A DNA stretch of 64,000 nucleotides from UBA6059 sp040222235 (GTDB lineage: Bacteria; Bacteroidota; Bacteroidia; Cytophagales; Cyclobacteriaceae): positions 1-64,000 of the forward strand of contig JAVKDO010000071.1 in assembly GCA_040222235.1 (NCBI GenBank), read 5' to 3'. The notes beneath the pieces were generated by a model. It saw only the letters and a program-made list of their open reading frames with translations, made no database searches and was not told the origin of the DNA. Position numbers and translations under genes: made by a program. This document shows positions 17,195 to 26,153 of this stretch, piece after piece; within the stretch, counting starts at the first letter, position 1, and every line of letters starts with the position of its first letter.

Positions 17195-17977
17195 TTAACT
17201 ATTGGCTTTCTTAATGTAAAGCTCAATGGCGCCAGTCATAGAAGGAGCATTGGGTAAAGGAGCCTCAATATCCAAAATGAGATTGGCGTCTTTAACAGCC
17301 TTCGCTGTGGTCGGCCCAAAAGCCGCAATCCGCGTCTTATTCTGCTTGAATTCAGGAAAATTGACAAGTAAAGAATTTATTCCGCTAGGGCTAAAAAACG
17401 CAATCACGTCGTAATTAACATCTGCTAAATCGGAGAGATCACTAGCCACGGTCTTATATATTATGGCTTCCTTATAGACATATCCATTCTGATCTAGAAA
17501 GTTTGGGATATCGTCCTTTCGAATATTCGAGCAAGGGAAAATATACTTCTCTTTTGGGTGCTTTTTTATTACTTCCAAAAGATCCTCAGCTGTTCTTTGA
17601 CCAGTGAATATTTTGCGCTTTCTTATAACTATGTACTTCTGGAGATAGTAAGCGGTCTGCTCTGAAATACAGAAATACTTCATATCCGACGGAATCTCCA
17701 CTTTACTTTCAGCAGCTAGTCTGAAAAAATGATCAACAGCATTTCTACTGGTGAAAATTACAGCAGTATGAGCAAGGATGTCTACTTTCTGCTTCCTAAA
17801 CTCCTTAACATCCACTGGATCTATTTGGATGAATGGCCTGAAGTCTATCTTCAAATTATGCTTTTCGGCAAGTTTGAAATAGGGTGAATTAGTATCCGAA
17901 GGCTTTGGCTGAGATACCAGAATACTTCCAACTTTGGTCAATCTTTTCTTGTCTGATGTTAGTAGACCTGCGCCCAT
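17195..17977 (-). CDS. hemD: uroporphyrinogen-III synthase
   Basis: Closes hydroxymethylbilane to uroporphyrinogen III in tetrapyrrole synthesis. The 260-residue length and two-lobed pattern fit: HTAVIFTSRNAVDHFF in lobe 1, then EKYIFPCSNIRKDDIP, and VIAFFSPSGINSLLVNF with IAAFGPTTAKAV in lobe 2. HemD is poorly conserved, so these motifs carry the call. In Bacteroidota a hemD gene commonly sits beside DUF4271 and porP, exactly as here. It follows the DUF4271 gene by 31 bases. Confidence 0.9.
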   Translation of the reverse strand: MGAGLLTSDKKRLTKVGSILVSQPKPSDTNSPYFKLAEKHNLKIDFRPFIQIDPVDVKEFRKQKVDILAHTAVIFTSRNAVDHFFRLAAESKVEIPSDMKYFCISEQTAYYLQKYIVIRKRKIFTGQRTAEDLLEVIKKHPKEKYIFPCSNIRKDDIPNFLDQNGYVYKEAIIYKTVASDLSDLADVNYDVIAFFSPSGINSLLVNFPEFKQNKTRIAAFGPTTAKAVKDANLILDIEAPLPNAPSMTGAIELYIKKANS

Positions 17978-18008
17978 TCCTTAATCCCTTTTAATTGACA
18001 GTTATGAA

Positions 18009-19088
18009 CTATATGAAGACTTTAATGATAAACAGAAGAGGTATAATTTCTGTGGTGCAAATGTAGGAAAATAAATATAGTTTTTTGTCAAGGGTCTTAT
18101 TTAATAGTTTGATGAAAATCAATGCTACTGACAATATCAATAAGCTCGTTAATAGAGTTTTAGACTCCAGCATGGTCAGCTCATTAATTGGAAAAAACGA
18201 CAGTAGTACCGCCACGGATAATATCACAAGTGAGAACCTGACAGATTCTCCGTAATGAAATTTGGTAAAAGCGTTTAGTCCAAATAACTCCGCAAAAAAA
18301 CTAATGGTCACAAACTTGATTAGATGATATGCTGAGGCTAATAAGAAAACAACGAGAAGGGTCATAAGATAACTTGTTGCTAGTGATTCCTTCAATCCAA
18401 GAGAATTCCAATTCTTCGAAATAAAGAGGGTCGAAAGTATCGCGAATGCGATGTAGTGAACAAGACTCTGAGCCTGCATAATCTTTAGTTCATAAAAAAC
18501 ACTTTCTCTAGGTCTCAATCGAAATATATCAGAAGCATCGAATAGACTCGAGAATGATTTAGGGTATTTCATTCGATACACTCCCAGAATCAGCCCAAGA
18601 AGGAGAAGTAAGATTACCCATATATTCTTATCACTCTTGAGCTGTATTCTTTTATTACTTAAAAGCTGCGTTTCTACCGCAGAATTGATTTTAGTAGACG
18701 CGCCTTGGATCACCTGTGCAGTCGTATTGTTAAAACCAGATAGAGATATGAGAACGGAATCAGTTCTGTATTGCTTGGCTAAGCTATCTATAGACCAAGT
18801 CTGGTTGATCCGTCTGCTTTCTGGCTGAAACACTAGTTGCCCGTTAATCAATATAATCCCAGAGCCTTCTCCAGCCAAGGTGAAGAAATAGTCAGCGTAC
18901 TTCTTAGTATCTAGGAAAACATAAACCGTGGATTTTACAACACCTGCTATAGGTTCGTAGGACGATGAAGTACTATTAAAATCGAGCTGGTCAAAACTGA
19001 AGTCATGAATTATCTCCTGAGCATGAGTCTTAAGCAGAGACAATAAAACGAGCAAAAAGACAATTAGAACACTATACCTTGATTTCAA
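18009..19088 (-). CDS. DUF4271-like integral membrane protein
   Basis: A 359-residue protein of unknown function. It has a signal peptide (1-23, ending THAQ), an N-terminal soluble region to about 150, then membrane helices at roughly 155-167, 208-225, 234-260, 286-302, 310-326 and 338-357. RLRPRESVFYELKIMQAQSL before the second helix, shown here as RLRPRESVFYELK, and the location directly upstream of hemD fit the Bacteroidota DUF4271 family. Its start overlaps the end of the WecA/MraY-like gene by 17 bases, so the two are likely coupled. No function is proposed. Confidence 0.75.
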   Translation of the reverse strand: MKSRYSVLIVFLLVLLSLLKTHAQEIIHDFSFDQLDFNSTSSSYEPIAGVVKSTVYVFLDTKKYADYFFTLAGEGSGIILINGQLVFQPESRRINQTWSIDSLAKQYRTDSVLISLSGFNNTTAQVIQGASTKINSAVETQLLSNKRIQLKSDKNIWVILLLLLGLILGVYRMKYPKSFSSLFDASDIFRLRPRESVFYELKIMQAQSLVHYIAFAILSTLFISKNWNSLGLKESLATSYLMTLLVVFLLASAYHLIKFVTISFFAELFGLNAFTKFHYGESVRFSLVILSVAVLLSFFPINELTMLESKTLLTSLLILSVALIFIKLLNKTLDKKLYLFSYICTTEIIPLLFIIKVFI

Positions 19089-20094
19089 TACGTTCCTTTT
19101 TTATTCCCAATTCTAAGGCTATACTAAAGATAAGGCTAAGTCCTGCCAACACACCCAGCAAGAAGGTGTCACCAAAATCGGCGAGGCTAACTGCTATCAC
19201 TACCACCATTATATTGACCAATGTGAGCGTAATAACCACTCTAAGGTGTGACATGCCACGCCGAAGCAAATTGTGGTGGATGTGCTTTCTATCGGCACTA
19301 AAAGGTGAATTTCCGTTATATATCCTAATAGCAAATACGCGAATCGTGTCGAACAGAGGAATAAAGAGAATAGCCACTGCCATAGAGGGCGCTGTAGGCA
19401 TGACGTGGTACTCTATAAATTGAATTGCGAGTACGGATAATATAAAACCGCAAACGAGCGAGCCCGTGTCCCCCATGAATATTTTTGCTCCAACCATATT
19501 GTACCTCAAAAATCCCAAGACTCCTCCAGCAAGTGAAAATGCCACGAAAGTGTAAGCTGGCAAAACAGGAAAAAAGTAAACCCCAAATACAATGGATGCT
19601 ATAAGAACAATGCTGCCTGCCAGGCCATCCAAACCATCAATGAGATTGACAGAGTTGGTAATACATAACACAACCAAGAAGGTAAAGGCATAACTGTATC
19701 CTATACTCAGTTCATCAACATTGAATACTCCTTGGAAGCTAGTGATTCTTATGTCTGCTATGAACATGATAATCCCGCAGGCCAAAACCTGGACAAAGAA
19801 TTTCTTAAATACGGAAACATCAATAATATCGTCTTTAACACCAACGAAGAAAATGACCAGAGTTCCCGCAAGAAGTTGTTGCACGCCATTTCCCATTTGG
19901 CCAAAAATAGTCACAGCTGTCATGAAGCCTGTGAAAATCGCAACGCCACCTAACCTAGGTATGAGGTCTTCATGAACTTTACGATAATTAGGAATATCTA
20001 AAATCTTCTTGCTGTAGGCGACTCTGATGATTGTAGGAACCGCGAACAGCGCAACGAGTAGTGACCAAATAAATGCTAGGGCTATTTGTAGCAA
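19072..20094 (-). CDS. undecaprenyl-phosphate glycosyl-1-phosphate transferase, WecA/MraY family
   Basis: Polytopic transferase that moves a sugar-1-phosphate from a UDP-sugar to undecaprenyl phosphate, starting a surface polysaccharide. It has 340 residues and about ten membrane helices. Diagnostic motifs are GLIPRLGG-like LIPRLGGVAIF, the Asp-rich GVKDDIIDVS, NSVNLIDGLDGLAGS, IFMGDTGSLVCG and the HIHH motif in DRKHIHHNLLRRG. The HIHH loop favours the WecA/TagO branch over MraY. The substrate sugar cannot be told from sequence. It heads the run that continues to DUF4271, hemD and the T9SS genes. Confidence 0.92.
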   Translation of the reverse strand: MLQIALAFIWSLLVALFAVPTIIRVAYSKKILDIPNYRKVHEDLIPRLGGVAIFTGFMTAVTIFGQMGNGVQQLLAGTLVIFFVGVKDDIIDVSVFKKFFVQVLACGIIMFIADIRITSFQGVFNVDELSIGYSYAFTFLVVLCITNSVNLIDGLDGLAGSIVLIASIVFGVYFFPVLPAYTFVAFSLAGGVLGFLRYNMVGAKIFMGDTGSLVCGFILSVLAIQFIEYHVMPTAPSMAVAILFIPLFDTIRVFAIRIYNGNSPFSADRKHIHHNLLRRGMSHLRVVITLTLVNIMVVVIAVSLADFGDTFLLGVLAGLSLIFSIALELGIKKERIEIKV

Positions 20095-20123
20095 GAAGAC
20101 TAATTTTCATCAAAATAAAGCAA

Positions 20124-21842
20124 TTAAAACCGACTTGAGAAACCAAAGTGAATTTTGGCTTGATTAAAAGCCATCGGCTGATTGTTTGATTGACCCAATG
20201 CGTAAACTAACCTGAATAGACCGGTTTCTGTGGATAGTGTAAGGCCAAGCCCAAGGCCCAATGGATGATCACTTTGATTTATATTGTTAATACTGAGCTG
20301 ATAAATAGACTGGTCATAAAAAGTAAAGAGGTAGGATTTTTGGCTCCAAAGCCATCTCAGCTCGAGATTGCTTAGAGCATACTGGTCAGCAAAGAATTCT
20401 AATTCATTGAATCCTCTTTGGGAGTTCAACCCACCAAACCTGTAGAGGTCGTTCAGAAAGAGCTGATCATTGATAAGCTTATTGAATGCTACTCTTTGAT
20501 ACAACTTGAAACCTTCCCCGATGGGCACTTGCCATTGAAGTGATGAGCCAAATCGATACTGCGTGCTTCGCAAGTCAGTGCTATTGTAAAACTCATCGTC
20601 AATAACAGGGTTTCTCAATATGCGCTTGTCGCCAATAGAGGTCGTAATGTCTAGTAGCCAACCTCGATCATCTATCCTACCGGTGAATCTTCCAAAAGTG
20701 AGATTGAGGTTGTAGTTGTCTACATTGAAGTCGGCAATATCAGGCTGTAGTTGCTCCTCTAGCTCAGAGGCCAGTATCCTTCCCGAACTGCGCGTGTAAT
20801 ACAGGTACACCTTAGCAGCTTTCCAAGGTAAGGTGAGACCCAGAGAGAAATTACGATTGATGAAAGTGGTATCCTCCTTCAGCTGATTGTAATCTAGCTT
20901 CAGTCCTAAGACTGATTTAAAAAGCTGTGGGTGAGCATAGCCCAAATCGAGCGATTGCGACTGCTCCTTTTGTTGTTGCCAATGCAACTCGAGCTCCTGG
21001 CCAGTTCCAAACAAGTTGTAAAGCTCAAGGTCAACTATGCCTGTAATAGTCAGCCGATCGTCCCCTTGATTTTGAAGAAACCCAACCACGCCATCGAATG
21101 TGCTGACTCGCTCCTCTTCAAGCTCTAATGAAACCTTCGCTTGGTTGTTAACAAAGGCTACAGTGGGTGTGGATTTGAGTGTCAAAAAATTGAGGTCATT
21201 GATTCGTCTCTCTATCATCGCAAAGCGGGACTGCTCATAAATCAACCCTGGTTGTATTGAGAGCCAGTTTTGTAGAAATGACATTTTTGTTTGCTTGATG
21301 CCATCAACATTAATCGAATCATATGTGACCTTTGGACCCGAGTCGAGGAGCAACTGTATTCCCAGCAGCCCATCTGTGTACTCCGCAGAATCAATCTTGA
21401 CAACCGCAAAAGGATATCCGATCTCACCGCTATACGTCAATATTCGACTAACCTCTTTGACAAGTGCTCGGGGTGAGTATCGGTTCCGGCGACTTCTAAC
21501 ACCTGCAAGAGAAATAAAATTCTGAGGGAATTTCTTCCAATCGATGAAGGTGAAAGCGTATTTCTCACCTAAGTAGACCTCATAAAGGAGGCTATCTTCG
21601 GTGGATACTATCGAATTGATATCAGCCAGCAGATGTCCATCATTGCGGTAGGTCAGAAGGCGCTCAGAGATATCCACTGACCCAGCAGAATCACTTGCAA
21701 TCTCTCCCAAATGGAGGCGCTCACCAGCCGGCGATCTGACCAAGTAGGTTTTTGATGATTGCGGTAGTGCCTGAAGGCTCATCATCAAGAAGGCAACAAG
21801 ACTCAATATCGTTCGGCCTTTACTCAGTAGATTTGCCTTCAT
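20124..21842 (-). CDS. BamA/TamA-like outer membrane beta-barrel protein
   Basis: About 572 residues. The start is taken as ATG 21842, which gives a signal peptide (KGRTILSLVAFLMMSLQALP); the frame extends further but would run into the divergent hemW gene. A POTRA-like region follows (YTDGLLGIQLLLDSGPKVTY, IQPGLIYEQSRFAMIERRIN), then a C-terminal barrel with many aromatic strands and RFGGLNSQRGFNE, reminiscent of the Omp85 lid-lock region. The final residue is Phe (FGFSSRF), typical of barrel proteins. A role in protein insertion or secretion is inferred; it is shorter than BamA. Confidence 0.8.
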   Translation of the reverse strand: MKANLLSKGRTILSLVAFLMMSLQALPQSSKTYLVRSPAGERLHLGEIASDSAGSVDISERLLTYRNDGHLLADINSIVSTEDSLLYEVYLGEKYAFTFIDWKKFPQNFISLAGVRSRRNRYSPRALVKEVSRILTYSGEIGYPFAVVKIDSAEYTDGLLGIQLLLDSGPKVTYDSINVDGIKQTKMSFLQNWLSIQPGLIYEQSRFAMIERRINDLNFLTLKSTPTVAFVNNQAKVSLELEEERVSTFDGVVGFLQNQGDDRLTITGIVDLELYNLFGTGQELELHWQQQKEQSQSLDLGYAHPQLFKSVLGLKLDYNQLKEDTTFINRNFSLGLTLPWKAAKVYLYYTRSSGRILASELEEQLQPDIADFNVDNYNLNLTFGRFTGRIDDRGWLLDITTSIGDKRILRNPVIDDEFYNSTDLRSTQYRFGSSLQWQVPIGEGFKLYQRVAFNKLINDQLFLNDLYRFGGLNSQRGFNELEFFADQYALSNLELRWLWSQKSYLFTFYDQSIYQLSINNINQSDHPLGLGLGLTLSTETGLFRLVYALGQSNNQPMAFNQAKIHFGFSSRF

Positions 21843-21854
21843 CCTATCGCAAAA

Positions 21855-22982
21855 TTGGCCGGCATCTACATCCATATTCCCTATTGCAGCAAAGCTTGTC
21901 ATTATTGCGATTTCCACTTCAGCACCGACCTTAAAAGTAAAAAGGATATGGTTAACGCCATTGTCAGGGAGCTGGAATTACGAGTTGACTACTTGCAGGA
22001 CGAGTCCATCAAGACAATCTATTTTGGCGGAGGCACACCTTCGCTGTTGTCTATCGAGGAATTACAAGGTCTATTGACGGCAGTCTTTGATCGTTTTGAG
22101 GTATCCAACCTAGCGGAAATCACCCTAGAAGCCAACCCAGACGACCTATCTATGGACTCTTTGGTTGGGTTCAAGCAAGCTGGAGTTAACAGGCTAAGCC
22201 TTGGCACACAATCTTTCCACGAACCGCATCTCAAGCTGCTTAACAGATCGCACACATCCGCACAAAGCACCCAGTCGCTCGAATTGATCCGATCTGCGGG
22301 CTTTACCAACTACAGCGCTGATCTGATTTATGCAATCCCCCACTCAGATCATAATGTATGGCTGGATGATATGGATCAGATGCTCAGCTTCTCACCTCCT
22401 CACCTGTCTTGCTACAACTTGACTGTAGAGGAAAAGACGGTGCTCGGGAAGTGGGCAAAAACGGGAAAATTCAAGGAGTCAGGGGATGGTTTTGCTTATG
22501 AACAGCTTGACTTACTGATGGATCGCCTATCGGCAAATGGGTACGAGCATTATGAAATCTCCAACTTTGCCAAGCCCGGCTATCACTCCAGACACAACAG
22601 CAACTACTGGAATAATCATAAATACCTAGGCCTTGGCCCTGGGGCTCATTCCTACAATCAATCCTCTCGTCAGTATAATATCAGCAATAATGCCTTGTAT
22701 ATGAAGGGTATAGAGAGTGGTAAGGTGCCAACTCAAATTGAAGAGTTGAGTACTGTCGACAAGGTCAACGAGACCATGCTCACTCAGATTCGCACCTCAG
22801 CAGGCATTGATCTAAATCTGCTTGTCAATCAATTCGGGTACGATATGCTGAGTGAGCAAAAGGCTACCCTAGACAATCTGATTAATGGAACATACCTTGA
22901 GAAAACTGAGAGTCGCTTGAGACTTACTAGGGCAGGGAAATTCCTGGCGGACAAAATCACGGAAGACCTATTTATAGCTTGA
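21855..22982 (+). CDS. hemW: HemW-type radical SAM heme chaperone / coproporphyrinogen oxidase-like protein
   Basis: Radical SAM protein of 375 residues with the cluster motif C11-x3-C15-x2-C18 (YCSKACHYCDF), then YFGGGTPSLL, EANPDD and SLGTQSF. HemW-type proteins carry the extra N-terminal motif layout seen here but lack the first Cys that defines true HemN. The family binds heme and inserts it into respiratory enzymes. The start is TTG at 21855; no nearby ATG gives the canonical MAGIYIHIPYC opening. It diverges from the BamA/TamA-like gene with a 12-base gap. Confidence 0.9.
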   Translation: MAGIYIHIPYCSKACHYCDFHFSTDLKSKKDMVNAIVRELELRVDYLQDESIKTIYFGGGTPSLLSIEELQGLLTAVFDRFEVSNLAEITLEANPDDLSMDSLVGFKQAGVNRLSLGTQSFHEPHLKLLNRSHTSAQSTQSLELIRSAGFTNYSADLIYAIPHSDHNVWLDDMDQMLSFSPPHLSCYNLTVEEKTVLGKWAKTGKFKESGDGFAYEQLDLLMDRLSANGYEHYEISNFAKPGYHSRHNSNYWNNHKYLGLGPGAHSYNQSSRQYNISNNALYMKGIESGKVPTQIEELSTVDKVNETMLTQIRTSAGIDLNLLVNQFGYDMLSEQKATLDNLINGTYLEKTESRLRLTRAGKFLADKITEDLFIA

Positions 22983-23019
22983 AATGAAGATTTTGGTTAA
23001 TTTGTCCGTCCATTAGGCT

Positions 23020-23400
23020 ATGATGATCGACAAAATCAAAGGAGAAGAAAAAAAGGCATTCATGCTTTTGAAGTCCCTGATACTTCACTACCACGGATTG
23101 GATGAAGATGAAGAGCGGATTTTAAAAGATTCTGCTAAGGAATTGGATGCACATGATGAGCTCAAATGGGCCAATGCATTTATAGCGGAAGACTATCTTT
23201 CTGCCTTTGAGCGATCCAAGGAATATCTCAATAAGATCATAGGGGCATTATCAGCCAAAAAGAAATTGGGCTACCTAATGGCCGTGTGGGAAGACAATAA
23301 TAAGAAAGGCTACCTAACAGAGATGGAGGCTACCGCAATGATCAACCTTGCCAAAGACTGGAAAATAGAAAAAGACCTTCTTGCGAAGGTCAATCACTAG
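23020..23400 (+). CDS. small helical protein, possibly TerB-like
   Basis: A 126-residue, mainly alpha-helical, acidic and basic mixed protein without signal peptide or membrane segment. Two halves look alike in pattern: a hydrophobic helix followed by an acidic turn (LILHYHGLDEDEERIL and LMAVWEDNNKKGYLTEME). The second half, acidic turn then helix ending LAKDWKI, resembles TerB-type domains, but I cannot confirm that. It lies 37 bases after hemW and its end overlaps the converging LytTR regulator gene by 4 bases. Function unknown. Confidence 0.7.
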   Translation: MMIDKIKGEEKKAFMLLKSLILHYHGLDEDEERILKDSAKELDAHDELKWANAFIAEDYLSAFERSKEYLNKIIGALSAKKKLGYLMAVWEDNNKKGYLTEMEATAMINLAKDWKIEKDLLAKVNH

Positions 23401-24122
23401 AGGCTCATCATGTCCTTGAAGCGGGCGGCTTGTCTGCGGCTTACTTCTATTTTATCCCCGCCCTTTAGCTGTACCATCAAGCCTCCATTAAACCATGGCT
23501 CTATAGTCTCTACCCAGCCAAGATTAATGATATGCTTACGACTAGCTCTAAAGAAGGTGCGGTCATCTAATCGCTCATCCAGCGCGTTGAGCGACTTGTG
23601 GATCATTGGCTTAAAGTTGTCGAAATACACTTTAATATAGTTGCCATCAGATTCAAACAAACGGATGTTTGAAAGTGTGACAAACCAGCATCTATCCCCG
23701 TCTTTTACGAATACCTGATCGTTAGCTCCCAGCTTCTTTGCTTCTCCTCCTGCTTCTTCGCTCACAGCTTGCTCATCCTCATTGAGCAGCTTTTTCATAC
23801 AGTCCTCCAAGCGGTCTTTCTGAATGGGCTTAAGCAGATAGTCCAGCGCATTGTAGTCAAAAGCCTTGAGGGCATACTCATCATAGGCCGTTGTGAAGAT
23901 GACCTTAGGCACAGAGTCAAGTCCTTCCAGCAATTCAAAGCCTGTCTTACCGGGCATCTGGATATCCAAAAATATCAAATCAGGATTTAGCTTCAAGATT
24001 TTCTCCTCAGCATCCTCAGCGTTCACGGCCTCACCGATGATCTCGATTTCCTTGTAGTCCTCAAGAAGTGAGTTCAATTCTTTCCGCGCCAGACGCTCGT
24101 CATCAATTATAATAGCTCTCAT
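23397..24122 (-). CDS. LytTR-family response regulator
   Basis: Two-component regulator of 241 residues. The receiver domain (1-120) has acidic residues IIDDER, phospho-acceptor D53 in LIFLDIQMPG, and K102 in LLKPI. A C-terminal LytTR DNA-binding domain follows from about 138 (FVKDGDRCWFVTLSNIRLFE ... RASRKHIINLGWVE). It is encoded 3 bases downstream of its likely partner, a LytS/AlgZ-type histidine kinase. Targets are not evident from the window. Confident on family. Confidence 0.95.
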   Translation of the reverse strand: MRAIIIDDERLARKELNSLLEDYKEIEIIGEAVNAEDAEEKILKLNPDLIFLDIQMPGKTGFELLEGLDSVPKVIFTTAYDEYALKAFDYNALDYLLKPIQKDRLEDCMKKLLNEDEQAVSEEAGGEAKKLGANDQVFVKDGDRCWFVTLSNIRLFESDGNYIKVYFDNFKPMIHKSLNALDERLDDRTFFRASRKHIINLGWVETIEPWFNGGLMVQLKGGDKIEVSRRQAARFKDMMSL

Positions 24123-24125
24123 ATT

Positions 24126-25160
24126 CTAAAATGTTTCTGGAATTTTTATCTCTGTTAGCACCGTATTATTCTCAATATTACAAATTTTAAAAGAAGCGGC
24201 ATCACCATAAATTAATTCCAACCGCTTCTTAGTATTAACAAGTCCATGTCCGGTACCAGTTTTCTTGATCTTAGCACCATTTTTATACTTCCCGCTGTTC
24301 TTGATCTGAATAATCAAACTGCGATCCACCACAGCTGTGTTGATATCTATAACCCCTCCGGCAGTCAAATTGGAGATGCCATGTTTGATCGCATTTTCCA
24401 CCAGCGTCTGAATCATCATGGGTGGAACATTGTATTGGGATGAATCGGGATGAAACCTGAATTTTGTCTTAAGTCGCTCCTCAAAACGGATAGTCTCAAG
24501 TGCCAGATAATCGTTGACCGTACGCATTTCGTCACTAAATGAGATGAGTCTCTTCTTATCTAGGATAAGCGAATTACGCAGGATATTTGAAAGCTGCGTA
24601 ATGGCCTCTTTGCATTTATCAGGATCTTCGCCAACTAAAGCTCTTATACTATTCAGGGCATTGAATATGAAGTGCGGGTTAAGCTGCGACTTAAGATAGT
24701 TTAGCTCAATCTCATTGAAAGCAGCTTGATACTCGAGTGATTTCTTATACCACTGGAAGTAATGCAGGGTCATGTAAGTCAACGACCATAAGAAATACAT
24801 GCTTAAAGGGGCAATTATGCTAATAATGGCATTGATCGCCATAAAGTCTTGTCTATTGAGCGTGTCGAGCCAAAAAGAGACTCCCAGTAGGAACACGTAG
24901 TTGGAGATACTCAGAATAACGATTGATAAGGCTATGCGCAAGATTAATGTTCCCAGAGGTAGACTAATCCATTTACCGCGCTTGATCAACACCCGAAGTA
25001 GGTGAGTGGAAATTATATAGAAAGAAACCTGAAAAATCTCCCCCTCAATAAGCCCTGAAGGGATCTGGCCTTGAACAAAAGAATACAGTAGCACAGAACC
25101 AAGGCCATAGAGTGACCACCCTGTAAGCTGAAGTATCCAATAAAGCCTTTCTTTCTTCAA
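24126..25160 (-). CDS. LytS/AlgZ-type sensor histidine kinase
   Basis: Membrane kinase of 344 residues. Four hydrophobic segments (about 10-29, 43-57, 69-97 and 108-133) precede the His_kinase domain with H163 in LNPHFIFNALNSI. An HATPase domain follows, with N256 in LVENAIKHGI and the glycine loop GTGHGLVNTKKRL. No extra periplasmic sensor domain is visible, so sensing is probably within the membrane. It is paired with the LytTR regulator immediately downstream. This kinase class lacks the classical H-box of EnvZ-type kinases. Confidence 0.94.
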   Translation of the reverse strand: MKKERLYWILQLTGWSLYGLGSVLLYSFVQGQIPSGLIEGEIFQVSFYIISTHLLRVLIKRGKWISLPLGTLILRIALSIVILSISNYVFLLGVSFWLDTLNRQDFMAINAIISIIAPLSMYFLWSLTYMTLHYFQWYKKSLEYQAAFNEIELNYLKSQLNPHFIFNALNSIRALVGEDPDKCKEAITQLSNILRNSLILDKKRLISFSDEMRTVNDYLALETIRFEERLKTKFRFHPDSSQYNVPPMMIQTLVENAIKHGISNLTAGGVIDINTAVVDRSLIIQIKNSGKYKNGAKIKKTGTGHGLVNTKKRLELIYGDAASFKICNIENNTVLTEIKIPETF

Positions 25161-25583
25161 ATGTCTAGTGCGTAGCTATCGCAAGTTAGAAAACATAAAC
25201 AGATGTGCGTTGACGCCATTTCGATTTTACTTCAACGGGTTCAACCTCAAATCAAAATAGTAATATTTCAATCTTAAATTGATCTATACTTGGTTAACGA
25301 CAATTGGTGAATTGTGAAAAAAGACCTTAAAACACTGGTAGATGGCTTTTCCAATCTATTCGATATAAAAGGTGATCCGTCTCATGATTAGACAAAATGA
25401 AGAATCTTCCCGTCAGGTCAATAAAATCTTAAAAACTCCAAACCAGAAATAATCTTCTGCGTTTATAAAGGAAGCAACTTCGGAACAGAATAAACTATTG
25501 AGCGAATAGCTTATTCATATTAAGGTTAGGTAGTTGTTGGTTTTGGTTAAGGTTATAAAGCTGTCTGTGGTGGACAGCTTTTT
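25161..25583. other. 423-base intergenic region with possible frameshifted short gene and terminator
   Basis: No long gene fits here. On the plus strand a short GTG-started reading frame (25314-25391) encodes KKDLKTLVDGFSNLFDIKG-type sequence. A second frame from ATG 25384 to 25452 follows, overlapping it by 8 bases. The region ends in a plus-strand hairpin with a T run. Together these suggest a small plus-strand transcript or a decayed small gene; see the separate entries. Confidence 0.4.
25314..25452 (+). pseudogene. possible short gene split by a frameshift
   Basis: GTG at 25314 opens 25 codons (VKKDLKTLVDGFSNLFDIKG then DPSHD) before TAG at 25389-25391. ATG at 25384 opens 22 codons in another frame (MIRQNEESSRQVNKILKTPN, then QK) ending at 25452. 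Both pieces have ordinary protein-like composition, and together they would make a roughly 45-residue soluble protein. A plus-strand terminator follows about 100 bases on. I do not recognise the family. It could be chance coding; support is only the composition and the terminator. Confidence 0.25.
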
Positions 25584-25585
25584 TT
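25558..25585 (+). terminator. intrinsic terminator, plus strand
   Basis: An eight-base stem AAGCTGTC / GACAGCTT (25558-25565 with 25573-25580) has a seven-base loop and a run of T after it. The T run merges with the stop codon of the converging accessory gene at 25584-25586, so it may also mark the 3' end of that transcript. Confidence 0.7.
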
Positions 25586-26153
25586 ATGCCCGTTGTAACT
25601 GCTTTAGTGTTTTGTTATCCTCCTGCCATTGCTTGTTAATGGCTCCAATTAGATTATCTGCGATCATTTCGAGATCGAAAAAATCAAAATTCTTGATTGA
25701 CTTCAGTTCTCTCTGAAAATTGCGAAGAATGTCTATCAATGGGTCAACATCAAGCATATCCTCCTCAATGTTAGTCCTATAGAGGTCTGGAACACTCGGG
25801 TTAGCAAACCTAAGGGTTGACTTAATTCCCATAATTATTCTTGCATAAACTGCATTATCTATTGCTAAAGCCTGATGTCTTGATATCTTTCGTCCATTTT
25901 TGCTTTTTTCAAGAAGTGCACTTAAAAGTTTTAGCTGATTAAGAAACACTTCTTTGTAAGCCATTAAGCCCTCTTCTGGTACTTTCTTTAATCGACCTTT
26001 GAGGAATTCCAGCCTTTGTTTATTCTCGAAATGAGCCTCTCTCTGCCATTCATTGACACCCGGCTTATAATCTTTGTCATCCCAGTCGAATGGGTAAAAT
26101 ACCTCATCCTTCAAGTTCCAATATTCATCAAGAATTATTTCTAGCTTAGTCAT
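25584..26153 (-). CDS. unrecognised helical protein, partner of the AbiGi-like gene
   Basis: A 189-residue soluble, charged, alpha-helical protein with no signal peptide or membrane helix. Visible features are an acidic, aromatic N-terminus (LDEYWNLKDEVFYPFDWDDK), a central basic patch (KSKNGRKISRHQALAID) and a Leu/Lys/Gln-rich end. I do not recognise a family. Its start codon overlaps the stop of the upstream AbiGi-like gene as TAATG, a sign of translational coupling, so the two products probably work together. Given the AbiGi link, a toxin, antitoxin or effector role is possible but unproven. Confidence 0.8.
   Translation of the reverse strand: MTKLEIILDEYWNLKDEVFYPFDWDDKDYKPGVNEWQREAHFENKQRLEFLKGRLKKVPEEGLMAYKEVFLNQLKLLSALLEKSKNGRKISRHQALAIDNAVYARIIMGIKSTLRFANPSVPDLYRTNIEEDMLDVDPLIDILRNFQRELKSIKNFDFFDLEMIADNLIGAINKQWQEDNKTLKQLQRA

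Noticed and set aside
21843..21917. Longer start of the BamA/TamA-like gene
   Set aside because: It would run into hemW and place 25 residues before the signal peptide.
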